Source: Costus lasius
Lineage: Eukaryota; Streptophyta; Magnoliopsida; Zingiberales; Costaceae
Assembly (NCBI GenBank): GCA_027563935.2
Contig: CM050454.1
Location: 77,892,596 to 77,956,595 of the forward strand
Reading direction: 5' to 3'
Length of the DNA stretch: 64,000 nucleotides
The first letter of the stretch is position 1. Each line of letters starts with the position of its first letter. Shown piece after piece: positions 19,621-31,676 of this stretch. The notes under the pieces are model-generated. The model was not told where the DNA came from. It ran no database searches and saw nothing but the letters and a program-made list of their open reading frames with translations. The position numbers and the translations under genes were made by a program.

Positions 19621-21732
19621 ATGAACTTCAATGTGCGATCCCTACTGGAAAGGGAGAAGTTTGCTGGGCCGAACTTCTCTGACTGGTTTGGACACCTTAA
19701 GATTATTCTTAAGGCAGAGAGGAAACTGTATGTCCTCGAGACGGCGATACCGCCTCAGCCCACTCCGAACGCCGCAAGGGCGGTTCGGGAAGCCTATGAA
19801 AAGCACGTCAATGATAGCATTGATGTCGCTTGCCTGATGTTAGCGTCTATGACGCCACCGCTGCAGCGTCAGCATGAGGATATGTCTGCTATAGACATGA
19901 TAGCAAACCTCAAGATGCTGTATGCTGCACAGGCGAGGACTGAACGCTATAATTTGACGAAGCTCTTCTTTCAGAGCAAACTGGCTGAAGGGAGCCCAGT
20001 AGGAGCTCACGTGCTCAAGATGATTGGGCACAAGGAAGCTCTAGAGAAACTGGGGCATACCATCAACCAGGAGCTTGCTGTGGATATTATTCTGCAGTCT
20101 CTCCCGCCTTCATTCGACGCATTCATTATTAATTTTAATATGAACAAAATCGATTGTACTCCGGCAGAGCTGCTGAATATGCTCCTCACTACTGAGGAGA
20201 CTCTGAAGGGAAAGCCTTCGACCTCTGTCTTAATGGTTCCTTCCAGGAACAAGAAGAAGGGGAAGAAGGGCAAAGCCCCTGTCAAGAGCTACAGCAAGGC
20301 TCTGAAGCAGAAGGTGAAGCGGTCCAAGGAATACAGGTGTTTCCATTGTGGCCAGCTAGGTCACTGGAAAAAGGACTGTAAAGCGCTCCAAGGAGATAAG
20401 AGGGGAAGCTTCGCTTCTGGCTCAGGTATTTATGTGACTGAGGTCATGTTTTCTTCTTCTATATCATGGGTGTTGGACACTGCATGTGGAGTTCACATTT
20501 GTTCAAATGTGCAGGAACTCAAGAGAAGAAGACAGGTGGGACAGCATGAGGTGGACCTACGCGTTGGAAACGGGGCACGGGTTGCTGCTGTTGCTGTAGG
20601 AGACTATTTCATTTCTTTACCATCTGGAATTGTATTGGAACTAAACAATTGTTACTTTGTTCCCAGCATTACTAAGAATATTATCTCCATTCCTGCTCTT
20701 GTCAGGAAAGGATTTTCCTTTGAATGCAATATTTCAAAGTGTGTTTTATCTTATGATAATATTGTTTATGCAACTGGTTCAATTAACAATGGGTTATACA
20801 TGTTGGACATGGAATGTTCTATACAGAAAATTGATATTAAGAAAGCCAAGAATGCTGATGACAGCACCTTGCTATGGCATAGTCGTTTAGGCCATATAAA
20901 CGAGAAACGCATTAAGCGGTTGCATGATCATGGACTGCTGGGATCATTCTCCTATGAGGAGATTGATACATGCAAGGCTTGTTTAATGGGTAAAATGACG
21001 AAGTCACCTTTTCTTCACAAAGGTCAAAGGGCTTCAGGTTTACTTGACCTTATACACAGTGATGTGTGTGGGCCATTTAGTAAACATGCCAGATGTGGCT
21101 ATCAGTACTTCATTACCTTTACTGATGATTTCAGTAGATATGGGTATGTCTATTTAATGAGACATAAAAGTGAATCTTTTGAAAAGTTCAAAGAGTTCAA
21201 GAATGAAGTACAAAATCAGCTAGGCCGAAATATCAAGGCACTTCGCTCAGATCGAGGTGGAGAATACCTAAGTCATGCGTTTACTGACTATTTAAAGGAG
21301 TGTGGGATTATCTCACAGCTCACTCCGCCAGGAACACCGCAATGGAATGGTGTGTCCGAGAGGAGAAATAGAACGTTACTTGATATGGTTCGTTCTATGA
21401 TGAGTCAGGCTACTCTTCCATATTCCTTTTGGGGTTTTGCACTGGAAACAGCTGCAAAAGTACTAAACCGAGTGCCATCCAAGGCCGTTTCTAAGACCCC
21501 ATATGAATTATGGTATGGGAAACAGCCGAGCTTGACATTTATCAGGATCTGGGGCTGCGAGGCTTATGTCAAAAAGCTCGCCTCTGGGAAACTAGAGAGC
21601 AGATCTGACAAATGTATCTTTGTCGGTTACCCTAAGGAAACTAAGGGTTATTATTTCTTCGATCCCAAAGAGAACAAGGTATTTGTTGCTCGGACGGCCA
21701 TATTTCTTGAGAAGGAGTTTCTTCTGCAATAG
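19621..21732 (+). pseudogene. gag-pol: Element A gag-protease-integrase, ended by a nonsense codon
   Basis: The ATG at 19621 follows AACGAACACC. Residues 1-200 are copia Gag (NFSDWFGHLKIILKAERKLYVLE). A lysine-rich linker leads to a CCHC knuckle with C240, C243, H248, C253. Protease active site is D286-T-A. GAG-pre-integrase zinc ligands are H420, H425, C451, C454. The integrase triad D481, D544, E580 has the canonical 35 residues between the last two. The frame stops at TAG 21730-21732 (codon 704); element C has GAG there, so this is a point nonsense mutation at the end of integrase. Gag, protease and integrase could still be made, but not RT unless the stop is read through. Confidence 0.93.
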
Positions 21733-23502
21733 GCCAGTGGGAGAGAAATAAAGCTGGATGAGAATCCAGAGGAAGGACAAAGTGATCAAGCACAGTTGGA
21801 TGAGCCTGAGCCGGTAGATCAGGATATTGAACAACCTGAGGCTCAAATATCACGGGAACCGCGAAGATCGGGAAGGATTCGTCGACAGCCTGAGCGCTAT
21901 GACGGAGTCTACATCATTGATAATGATGAACCCCTCACTTATGCGGATGCGGTCAGTGGACCGGAGTCAGCGAGATGGCTTGAAGCTATGCGCGCCGAGA
22001 TGGACTCCATGTCAGATAACCAAGTCTGGGATTTGGTTTATCCGCCTCCGGGAGTAATCCCTATAGGCTGTAAATGGATCTTCAAGAAGAAGATTGACAT
22101 GGATGGTAACGTAGTTACCTATAAAGGCAGGCTAGTTGCGAAAGGTTTCAAACAAATCTACGGGATAGATTATGATGAAACTTTCTCACCTGTAGCTATG
22201 TTTAAGTCTATTCGGATTCTTTTCGCGATAGCTGCATATTATGATTATGAGATTTGGCAAATGGATGTGAAAACAGCTTTCCTGAATGGAAATCTGGATG
22301 AGGATGTGTACATGACACAACCAGAAGGTTTCACTGATCCATCAGATCGTCATAAGATATGCAAGTTAAAGAAGTCTATTTATGGACTTAAGCAGGCATC
22401 AAGAAGCTGGAACATTCGTTTTGATGAATCAGTCACTGAATTTGGTTTCATCAAGAACGAGGATGACCCGTGTGTATATAAGAGGTTTAGTGGGAGCGTG
22501 ATTACTTTCCTAGTCCTCTACGTCGATGATATCTTGATCATTGGAAACGACATTCCTGAAATGCATGCGGTTAAGGCATGGTTAAGGAAATGTTTCCAAA
22601 TGAAAGATCTAGGAGAAGCAGCCTATGTGTTAGGTGTGAAGATCTACAGGGATAGATCTAAGAGGCTTCTCGGGTTGTGCCAGAGTACTTACATCGATAA
22701 AGTCCTGGAGAGATTTCATTTAGAGAATTCTAAACGAGGATATCTTCCAGTCAGACATGGTCTGAATCTTTCGAAGAGTCAGTGTCCACAAACACAGACT
22801 GAGAAAGAAGAAATGGACAATACGCCTTATGCTTCGGCTATTGGATCCATTATGTATGCGATGTTGTGTACTCGCCCAGACGTTGCTTACGGGTTAAGCG
22901 TGACCAGTCGGTTCCAAAGTAATCCAGGTCAGGCACACTGGATTGCAGTCAAGAACATCTTAAAATATCTGCGGAGGACCAAAGATATGTTCTTGATATA
23001 TGGTGGTCAGGAAGAACTCAGTATTGAAGGATATACTGATGCTTCGTTCCAGTCTGACCAGGATGATTTCCGATCGCAATCAGGCTATGTTTTTAGCTTG
23101 AATGGAGGAGCAGTGGTGTGGAAGAGTTTCAAACAGTCAACTGTTGCTGATTCCACAACAGAAGCCGAGTATGTTGCAGCCTCGGAAGCATCCAAGGAGG
23201 CAGTGTGGATTCGTAAGTTCGTGAGAGAACTTGGTGTTGTTCCTTCGAGTGCAGATCCTTTGGTTATCTTCTGTGATAACACTGGGGCAATCGCACAAGC
23301 AAAGGAACCACGGTCGCACCAGAAGTCCAAGCACATACAGAGACGGTTTCACTTGATCAGGGAGATCATAGATCGAGGCGAGATCAAAGTCTGCAAGGTT
23401 CATACAGATGACAATCTGGCAGACCCGCTTACCAAGCCTCTGGCGCAGCAGAAGCATGAGAAGCACTGTAATAACATGGGTTTGAGATTTCTCAACCATT
23501 AG
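21733..23502 (+). pseudogene. pol: Element A reverse transcriptase-RNase H, in frame after the stop
   Basis: Same frame as the upstream part, open from codon 705 to the TAG at 23500-23502. The linker has RRSGRIRRQPERY. RT contains the first catalytic Asp in QMDVKTAFLNG and the YVDD box (Y967-D970 counted from the gag start). RNase H shows TDASFQSD, TTEAEYVAASEA, CDNTGAIA and SKHIQRRFH, so all four acidic/His positions look intact. The first ATG after the stop, at 21796, would give a 568-residue RT-RNase H, but I see no reason to think it is used. Confidence 0.92.
21736..21744 (+). other. Internal copy of the polypurine core (possible central PPT)
   Basis: AGTGGGAGA followed by GAAATAAAG at the integrase-RT boundary is identical to the 9-nt core of the 3' polypurine tract. 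Ty1 of yeast has a second PPT inside its integrase region, which makes a central plus-strand start plausible. The same core is at 37714-37722 in C, and AGTGGGAG is at the same place in D, E and H. Confidence 0.4.
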
Positions 23503-23512
23503 ATTAAGTGCA

Positions 23513-23521
23513 AGTGGGAGA
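23513..23521 (+). other. Element A 3' polypurine tract
   Basis: AGTGGGAGA ends 1 nt before the 3' LTR. It is the expected RNase H-resistant primer for plus-strand synthesis. Confidence 0.85.
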
Positions 23522-23522
23522 T

Positions 23523-25174
23523 TGTTGGGGTATGCCCTTAAGCCTAATGTTTGAGGCCTTGGGAATGTATCAGTATCATGTAATAAACTCTTATGTTTAT
23601 AAAGGCATGGTTGTTATTCAGGTTGTTACCTTGTCTGCTGTAATAAGTGTACTTCTGAATAATGTCTCAAAGCTGTTCAGCTAGGCTGACATGCAGTAAA
23701 GTCCTTAGTCGAGATATCTTGGTGAACATGAGACAGCCTTGATATGATTGAGACTAATATGTGTTCTAATCTTATAGGATGCTTCGAGCATGGAATAAGA
23801 TGTAGACTCATGGGTACATTGGATGTACTGGACAGACCCTACTAGGATATTCAATTGTTTGTCACAATGTGAATATTCCTTGATTGCGACAAGTGGCACA
23901 TTTCCTCTGACTTGAGATCACTTGTGTTTCTAAATGATGATTGTCATTGTTTTGAGGTAGTTCAATATCATTTGAAACATAATGATTATAGACTATCTTG
24001 GATAATGAACTTTAGTCAGGTTAGGGCACTAGTGATAGACAAAGGATTACCGTCTCCTTGTTTAAGGAGTGTGATGTTCTTAAGGGGCCCCCTGGATGAG
24101 ATGATTGAGAAAGTGTATGGCCATACCCAGGTGACAGTGATCATCTGATCTAATCATGCTCATCATATTGGAGTTACAAGCTTGACACGCTTGTCCAATA
24201 AGAACATCCAGTGGCAAAGGACATATGTATGCCTAGTGAAGTTGATTCACACTTGTGCTATTTTTGGGTGTAGTCTTGGAAGACTCTTTCCTTTATATCG
24301 GGAGACAGTGATGTGTTGCTAGATACCCCTCACTGATCGTGATAACGTGAGTTATCGTTACCGACATTTAAAGGAAACCCTTAGGGTCGCACAATTTGAT
24401 GATATGGCTTACTTAAGTCAGATCGTGTGGACTGAATTGTTTGAGTTCAGTTTAAAGGGATTTAATCTCTGATTGTAAGTGAGATCTGGTCTGATCATGT
24501 TTGATTGATTGGGGCTTGAGATCGGTAAGCTTCGATTGAGAGATTGGATGCTAGATCGATGAGATCAAGAGCATCAAGAGATCAACGGTTAGATCTGGAG
24601 CCTTAGGGTTTAATTTAGATCTAGACTGGATTGCTTGGCTTGGTTCTTAAACCGAACCAAAATTGAACCGGCTCATTAAAGAGCGCTTGGTTCAAATAGA
24701 GAACATTTTGCGATTGGGAAATGTTCATGGTCGCATGAAGAAGTGGCTTACTATTTTTAGAAGCCATGTTCACACGTCTCATGTCGCCACTTGCGCTCTC
24801 CTATTCTTGCTCTCGCCCCTTCCTCTCGTCACAAGTATTTCTCGTGTGGTGAAGGCGGACGAGGAGTAGAAGAAGTTTTTCGCCAAGCAGGTCATCTCAT
24901 CTCCCTTCACGGATTGGGACTCTTGGAGAGCTTTGCTAGCACAAAGATCGACAAGGAGAAAGTCTTTCTCATCTTGTGTGCGTCATCTCTGGAGGAAAGC
25001 CATTTCGCTTTCTGCTTCCAAGACGCCATCTAGAAATGGCATCGGTATGATTTCTTTCTTGCATACAAAAGATTTAATGTTGATTATATAAGATGCATTC
25101 GATCCCTAGAAACCCCTTCCGCTGAATTCCATATGCGCCTATTAGGGTTTCACCGCCCCTCTTGGGGACTTTCA
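23523..25174 (+). repeat. Element A 3' LTR
   Basis: 1652 bp, the same length as the 5' copy, ending GGGGACTTTCA, followed by the TSD GTAAA and then the interrupted F2 LTR. Confidence 0.95.
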
Positions 25175-26192
25175 GTAAAGGGCCCCTAGCCCTTCTTCCT
25201 TGGATGGAATACTTGCCTCTAAGGCAAGTCTTGGGGCTGATATGGCTTGAGGACTCTTTTGGAAAGAGCTTGGGCGCATATGACAAGTAGGAAGATGTTT
25301 ATGGTAAAGTCTTGGAGACTTTCCTTATGAACCCTACATGCACCCAAACCCTTGCCCTAGTTGAATTCTTCATGTTGCGCCTAGCCCTTCTCCTTGGATG
25401 GAAAGAATGCCTCTAAGGCATGTCTTAGGCTGATATGGCCATTGGGCAAATTAGGATAGGTTGAATGAGGTTTATGGTAAAGTCTTGGAGACTTTCCTTA
25501 CCTCAAGACTACTTTATCCTAGCCGCCCACTTGGCATGATCTTAGCCATTGTCCTTGCCGCCTCTTGTCCTATTTATAGGACCCCTTACCGCCCCTTCCA
25601 ATGTTCGACTTCTAGGAGGCGTGAACATACATAGAGAGGCGTGAGCAAGGGCAAAGGGTGACAACAACAAAGGCTTGGCGCAACCCTTCTTCCAAGTGGC
25701 CGAAAGACATCCTTTCTTCTTCTCCTCTTCTTGGCGCAAAGAGAAATTGGGCTTAGTGGCTTCTCCTTCTATTGTCGCAAGCCCTCTCCCTCTCATAGCC
25801 ATTGGCGCATCTTGCTTGAAGGTGGCGCAAGCAAAGAAGAAGAGGGAAGTTCTTGGCGATATCTTCCCTATTCCCTCCTTGGCGCAACTTCTCTTGAAAG
25901 TGGCGCAAGTGGAGTGAAGGCTTGATTCTCTTCCCGAGGCTAGCACCGAGCGTGGAAGGGAGCAACGATCAAGGAGTCGACGCGTGGATACTTGTAGAGG
26001 GCGAACACTTGGGCGCCTTCAACATGGCTTCGACATCTAGACAAGCAAAAGAGGTACATCTCTATCACATCCTTGTGTGTACTCACTCGCATGGATCCTT
26101 GGGAAAGGAATGTGTTTCGGGTGTAATGCTTCTTCCGCTGCGCCCTGGGACTGCAAAATTTTAAATTACACCCGGCATTCCCTAACAGGGTA

Positions 26193-27208
26193 GAGAAGAG
26201 TGTTGGCCGAATCCTAGAAGGAGTCTAGGGTTTGCGAGCTAACACAGGTGGAACAATGGGTTGACCTAAACCTAAGAGAGCACATAGTGTGTCCTAGGAG
26301 GCGTTTCTATGGTTTGAGGGGCCGACCCTGATGCAGAGGACCGAGGTAGAAGCGCACCTAGGGATGGAGCAGAGTCCTTAGGGTACTCAGGGCAAAGCTG
26401 AGGACTTAGTGGCATGGGCCCTTGGCTTCTGCCTTAGAGTAGCTAGGTGATTAGTCTAGGTCTAGGGGCTTGTTACCCATGTCTGGGCTATAACCATATC
26501 ATGTTTTATTTTCTGCTTAGTTTTAAGCATGCCTGTGATGTTTTATTTTTCATGCTACTCGATATAGGATTGCATGCCTGTATTGTTAGATGAAAGATAA
26601 AACTAAATGGTGAGACCACAAAAACCCTCGATCCAAATATCAAGTCTGATAACTGCCTTCTGACGCGTAGCCCTCGTCAAACTATCGATTGATGGTGTTG
26701 TGCATAGTTTCCCACCCTCGTGGGACACACCCATCTATCTTTAGGAGGCGTGCGGTGACAATGATCTCCCCAGTCCAGTTAAAATCTTGGACGTGCCTTC
26801 GCAAGGAGATCATTGGCCCTGGGCATAACGGTCAGGTTAGACTTGACTAGATGTTTCATATGTGGATGGACCACATGATGAAAGTCTAGAGGCAACCTCA
26901 AGAGGTTAGGGCTTTGTGTTGTATCTAGCCCTCGCTAGACACAAAGTGCCTGAACTGTCTTGAGAAGGGGAATTGTGAAGTTGCAATTGGTTGGTATGCC
27001 TACCTCACGAAGCATGCGTCACCTTGTGCAGTTCATCCCACCCTCGTCGGACACAAGGCCATGTACGGAATGAGGATCCCATCTCAGTAAGGAAATCTGG
27101 TGATTTCCCGATCGACTTTTGAGGGTTGTCAATTTGATCAAAATAGTGGGAGCCCAATCATTTATAAAAGGCCAGATTAAATGATTGGTTCGTAGATCTG
27201 CTTATGAC
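26193..27208 (+). other. Element E leader, right part, with three-hairpin region
   Basis: It resumes the leader after the F2 solo LTR and aligns with D (GCATGCCTGTATTGTTAGA, ACGCGTAGCC). Hairpin 1: TCCCAC/GTGGGA at 26710-26725. Hairpin 2: outer CTTTGTG/CACAAAG, bulge TTGTA, inner TCTAGC/GCTAGA, loop CCTC at 26922-26956. Hairpin 3: outer CCTTGTG/CACAAGG, inner TCCCAC/GTCGGA with one mismatch, at 27023-27058. AGTGGGAG is at 27145-27152. Confidence 0.65.
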
Positions 27209-27507
27209 CATTGTACATGGTCACTGCGATCTCTCCTAAGTTGGTTGGAACCAACTGAGTGGGCTGGTATTTGAGGATTGTCCTCAAGCTCGAGGAAAAA
27301 CTGTATCTCCTTGAGTAGCCTTTACCTAAACGCATATCATCTACAGCCCTGTTGGCTGATGAGGATGCTTAAGGGGTAGCTTGTTTATTGCTATCAGATC
27401 GCCTTCCAGGGATAAGTTAGAATAGAAAGCTGTAACCTCTAAGGCAGTCCTACAATGCAAAGGTAGGCCTTAGTGCTTGACTGATGCATTAAAGATGATA
27501 TAGGTAT
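27209..27507 (+). pseudogene. gag: Element E gag remnant, 5' part
   Basis: It aligns with the start of D gag (CACTGCGATC, AAGTTGGTTGGAACCAACT, GAGGATTGTCCTCAAGCTCGAG), but the ATG is gone and stops and indels are frequent. It is cut by the F1 solo LTR. Confidence 0.7.
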
Positions 27508-29189
27508 TGTTGGGGTATGCCCTTAAGGCTAATGTTTGAGGCCTTGGGATTGTAACAGTATCATGTATAAACTCTTATGTTTATAAAGGCAATGGTTGTT
27601 ATTCAGTTTGTTATATTATCTGCTGCAATACATATACTTCTGAATAATGTCTCAATGCTGTTCAGCTGGGCTGACATGCAGTAAAGTCCTTAGTCGATAT
27701 ATCTTGGCGAACATGAGACAACCTTGATATGATTGAGACTAATATGTGTTCTAATCTTATAGGATGCTTCGAGCATGGAATAAGATGTAGACTCATGGGT
27801 ACATTGGATGTACTGGACAGACCCTACTAGGATATTCAATTGCTTGTCACAATGTGAATAATCCTTGATTGCAACAAGTGGCACATTTCCTCTGACTTGA
27901 GATCACTTGTGTTTCTAAATGATGATTGTCATTGTTTTGAGGTAGTTCAATATCATTTGAAACATAATGGTTATAGACTATCTTGGATGGTGAGCTTGAG
28001 TCAGGTTAGGGCACTAGTGATAGATAAAGGATTGCCGTCTCCTTAATTGGAGTGTGATGTTCTAAAGGGGCCCCCCTCTGTATGAGATGATTGAGAAAGT
28101 GTATGGCCATACCCAGGTGACAGTGTTCATCTGATCTAATCATGCTCATCATATTGGAGCTACAAGCTTGACACGCTTGTCCAATAGGAACATCCAGTGG
28201 CAAAGGAAATTTGCATGCCTTGTGAATTGGATTCACACTTGTGCTGTGGTTTGGGTGTAGTCTTGGAAGACTCTTTCCTTTATATCGGGAGACAGTGATG
28301 TGTTGCTAGATACCCCTCACTGATCGTGATAACGTAAGTTATCGTTACCGACATTTAAAGGAAACCCTTAGGGTCGCACAATTTGATGATATGGCTTACT
28401 TAAGTCAGATCGTGCGGACTGAATTGTTTGGGTTCAGTTTAAAGGGATTTAGTCTCTGATTGTAAGTGAGATCTAGTCTGATCATGTTTGATTGATTAGG
28501 GCTTGAGATCGGTAAGCTTCGATTGAGAGAATAGATGCTAGATCAGTGAGATCAGGAGCATCAAGAGATCAATGGTCAGATCTTAAGCCTTAGGGGTTTA
28601 TTATAATCTGGACTAATTGCTTGGTTTATTTGGTTATTGAACCAGATCGATTTGAACCAGCTCATTGGATGAGCGTATGGTTCAAGTTGGCATTTGCGAT
28701 TGGGGTCACTTGAACGTTGAGATGGTTTTGCTATTTTTAGATAGCATGTCACAACGTGACCACCTCTCTCTCACGTCGCCCCTCTCTCGCCCTCTTGTCG
28801 CCGTTTTGCCTTTGGCTCTTCACACATTCGTGTGAAAAAAGGTGGTAGACGAAAGAAGGAAAAAAATCGCCAAGCAAGGAAAGCTCTCTCTTCCCTTCAA
28901 ACGATCAAAGACACCTTGGACGATCCTTGCTAGCACAAGGGACGACAAGAAGGAGCAAGCCGTTGATCATCTTGTGTGTGACGATTTGGAGGAGACCTCT
29001 TTTGTTCTCTTGCTTCCAAGGCGCCATCTAGAAATGGCCATGGTATGAATCGCATTCTTTCTTGCATTCAAAAGTTTTAATGTTGATCATAATACATGCA
29101 TCGATCCCATGAAACCCTAGTATCCGCTGCCCATGTTTTGTATGCGCCACTTTAGGGTTTCGGCCCCCCTTATTGAAAGGGGACTTTCA
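27508..29189 (+). mobile_element. F1 copia solo LTR, TSD GGTAT
   Basis: TGTTGGGGTATGCCC ... GGGGACTTTCA, 1682 bp, flanked by GGTAT at 27503-27507 and 29190-29194. No internal region is present. Across the site the E gag remnant resumes (GGTATAGGAGATAAGGTGCTCAAG against the GAHVLKMIG coding region), confirming a clean insertion. Confidence 0.92.
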
Positions 29190-29194
29190 GGTAT

Positions 29195-31660
29195 AGGAGA
29201 TAAGGTGCTCAAGATTGATTGCTAGCGACCTCAAAACGAGGAGAAGAGAAGTAGCCCTTCGTCTTCTAGCTCAAGTAACTGTGTTGCCTAAAGTCAAATT
29301 GTCTATTTCTAACACATGGGTATATCATACCGCATAATGAGACCAACACTTGCAAAAGTATTTTGGTGCTCAATAGAAATAGGGCAATGTTGACATAGAG
29401 AGACTGACCTACCAGTTGGAGCATACGCTGCTGCCATAACGGTAGGAGATCTCACTCTCTCTAGGGTCAAGACTCTGTAGGTGATGCTAAAAGCTTATTC
29501 CACAATGAACTTAATTCCATCTTAAACGTATCTCCAAGTTAGGAGATAACATGACTCAGCATTTGGATCTAGAGATATGAGACTTTGGGTCATATATCTA
29601 AGGTTCTATTACCATAGAACCAAGATCTGATAAAGTGTAAGTGGTGTATCCTAAGTTCACTTAGGGATACAAATTTCCATAGACCCACAGGAGAACAAGT
29701 AATTGTTGCTCATAGTGCGTTTTTCTTGGAAATGTCTTTCCTTGAAAAAGGCTAGTGGGAGGAGGTTATGACTTGGATTTAGTACAAGGTCAACCACTTA
29801 GCACAAAAGGATCAAAGATGGAATCTGAACCATATATGTAGGTTGTGGGCAACCAAGGGTTCAGAAAAATGTGGGAAAAATAATTGAATCGATTCATGTG
29901 TGCCTCCTAGCAAGGACAATCAATCCTCCCTTATGGATAAAGATTAAGTGGTTCTGTACCTATCTTTGGCAATGTTGTTTGGGCCTTGTAAGGCAAGAAC
30001 CTCATCCATTGACTCCATGCAAATGGACTCATGGATTCAATCTCCTTTCAGGAGACTGAGTCGGATCAACCTCTCTTGAGAGCTTGACTCGCACGAGGCT
30101 TGTTTACTAAGGATAGCAACAATGATGTTCTTCACATGTTACAAGTGGAAGATCTAGAAACTTGTTAGCCCTCATACACTTTAGTGTGTGTGGACAGGAC
30201 TAATAAGTAAGCCAAAGATGGGGTACTAATCCTTTATAGATATATCTGATGGATATAAAAGGAGACCAGCTTGATAAATCCATAAAGCTTTCTAATTCAT
30301 AAGAAAGCACTTGAGCCACAGTTTATGACTGTCCCTAAGAGTATGAGATTTCCTCATAGCTCACTCCATATAGAACTCTTCAATTAGGCTGAGTGTCTAA
30401 TTGGAGGAATCAAGTTATGGTTGGCATAATTCGATGTAGGAGAAGTCATATAACCCCTTGTAAAGGTTGTGCAAAATGAATAGTTCTTCCTAAACGCTGA
30501 AAGATGTTCCATATCTGAAATATGTGTGTATGGGGTATCCTTTGGGGATACTAATTCCATGATCCCACAAGAGAGCAACTTGGTTGCTGCTTAAGGTGCT
30601 GATTTTCTTGGGAAAGATTTTCTTTTGAAAAGGCTAGTGGGAGCAACTTTGACTTGGATATGATCCAAGGTCAACTTTTTGACACATTTGGTCAAAGATG
30701 GACTCTGAGCTAGTTTTACAGGTTATGGGTAACCTGAGGCTCAGAACACACAGGCTGTACTGGTTGAATCGATTCGTCTAACTTTGATTTATGAGTAACT
30801 CCTAAACTCAATATAGAGAATCTTCATGCTATGGTGCCTGAGTGCAGTGGGAGCTTAATGACATCTCTGGTGTTATATGTTTGGTACATACAGATCATCA
30901 GAGACGACATCCTGATCCTTCACTTAGTGAAGAGATGATTGGGAAGTGTCTCGTGATGAATAACTTAGTGGACATCACCTATGGCATAGGTGTGAGAGTT
31001 TTGGATAGATCCAAGAAACTTCAACTCCTAAGTTAGACAACATACATCGATGTTAGTATGTTATAGACCAGATGTGGATAATGCCAAGAGCATAACCAAT
31101 TGATACCAGGTCCAATCCAAGTGCATGGCACTGGATAAGGAGAAAATAACATTCTTGGTTCTACAAAGAACTATAGGAATGGTTCTCGATTGGTAGAAAT
31201 AAGAAAAGCTTGGTGTATAGGGTAACACTTGATAGCTTGTTCTATTATGACCTTGATCGCAGCATCAATTTTGTGTCTGGTAGTAAAGGAAGCTATGAAA
31301 GGCTTCATGATGGACTACCATCATCTCCAATTGAAGGCAGAGTATGTTATAACTTCTAGGAAGCTGTTTGGATATGGGAGTTCTTTATTAAACTTCAAAT
31401 GGTTGGCATACCGTTATTGGTTTCTATTTGTGAGCACAAAGGAGCAATAACACATGACAGAAAAACTAAGGTTTCACCTAAAGATCCAAACACATACTCG
31501 AGCGCTTCCACTTTGTCTTGGAGACAGAAGTGTTGTGAGATTGCATATATTTACACCGACAGAGTCACGATAGACCCACTGACCGATGCTTTGGTGCAGC
31601 AGGAGCATGGTAGGTCTGACTGAGGATGTGTTGATTGTGGTGACACAATAATAGGATCCT
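29195..31660 (+). pseudogene. gag-pol: Element E gag-pol remnant, heavily decayed and rearranged
   Basis: Recognisable pieces in order: end of Gag (29195-29240); protease neighbourhood (about 29270-29345, ACATGGGTATATCATACCGC against SWVLDTA); an integrase C-terminal segment (about 29610-29870, ending with CTAGTGGGAGG); GAG-pre-integrase (about 29995-30150); a second copy of the integrase C-terminal segment (about 30500-30770, CTAGTGGGAGC); RT remnant (30842-31036, SLSEEMIGKCLVMNNLVDITYGIGVRVLDRSKKLQ); and RNase H end (about 31490-31625). No frame exceeds about 75 residues. The repeated integrase segment is out of the usual order. Confidence 0.7.
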
Positions 31661-31666
31661 AGTGCA

Positions 31667-31675
31667 AGTGGGAGA
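31667..31675 (+). other. Element E 3' polypurine tract
   Basis: AGTGGGAGA, identical to the tract in A, C and H, ends 1 nt before the E LTR. Confidence 0.8.
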
Positions 31676-31676
31676 T

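Larger units (their letters stand above)
16143..25174 (+). mobile_element. Element A: nearly intact F1 copia retrotransposon (Angela/Tork type), TSD GTAAA
   Basis: A 9032-bp element with two 1652-bp LTRs (TG...CA), tRNA-iMet primer site, leader, one gag-pol frame and polypurine tract. The TSD is GTAAA at 16138-16142 and 25175-25179. I count four LTR mismatches by eye (16633, 16669, 16880 and 17766 against the 3' copy), about 99.8% identity; at a rice-type rate of 1.3e-8 per site per year that is of the order of 0.1 million years. The only coding lesion I find is one nonsense codon. LTR length and domain order (integrase before RT) fit the Angela/Tork group; the lineage call is inference. Confidence 0.95.
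14918..26187 (+). mobile_element. F2 copia solo LTR, TSD GGGTA, interrupted by element A
   Basis: Starts TGTTGGTGTATATGCCC at 14918 and ends CCCTAACA at 26187. GGGTA flanks both sides (14913-14917, 26188-26192). Removing element A and one TSD copy leaves about 2233 bp of LTR (14918-16142 plus 25180-26187), matching the length of H LTR1. There is no primer site or internal region, so it is a solo LTR. It carries the GTGCATTGGATGCAC inverted repeat (15205-15219), the TAGATACCCCTCACT block (15676-15703) and the TATA palindrome. Confidence 0.88.
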
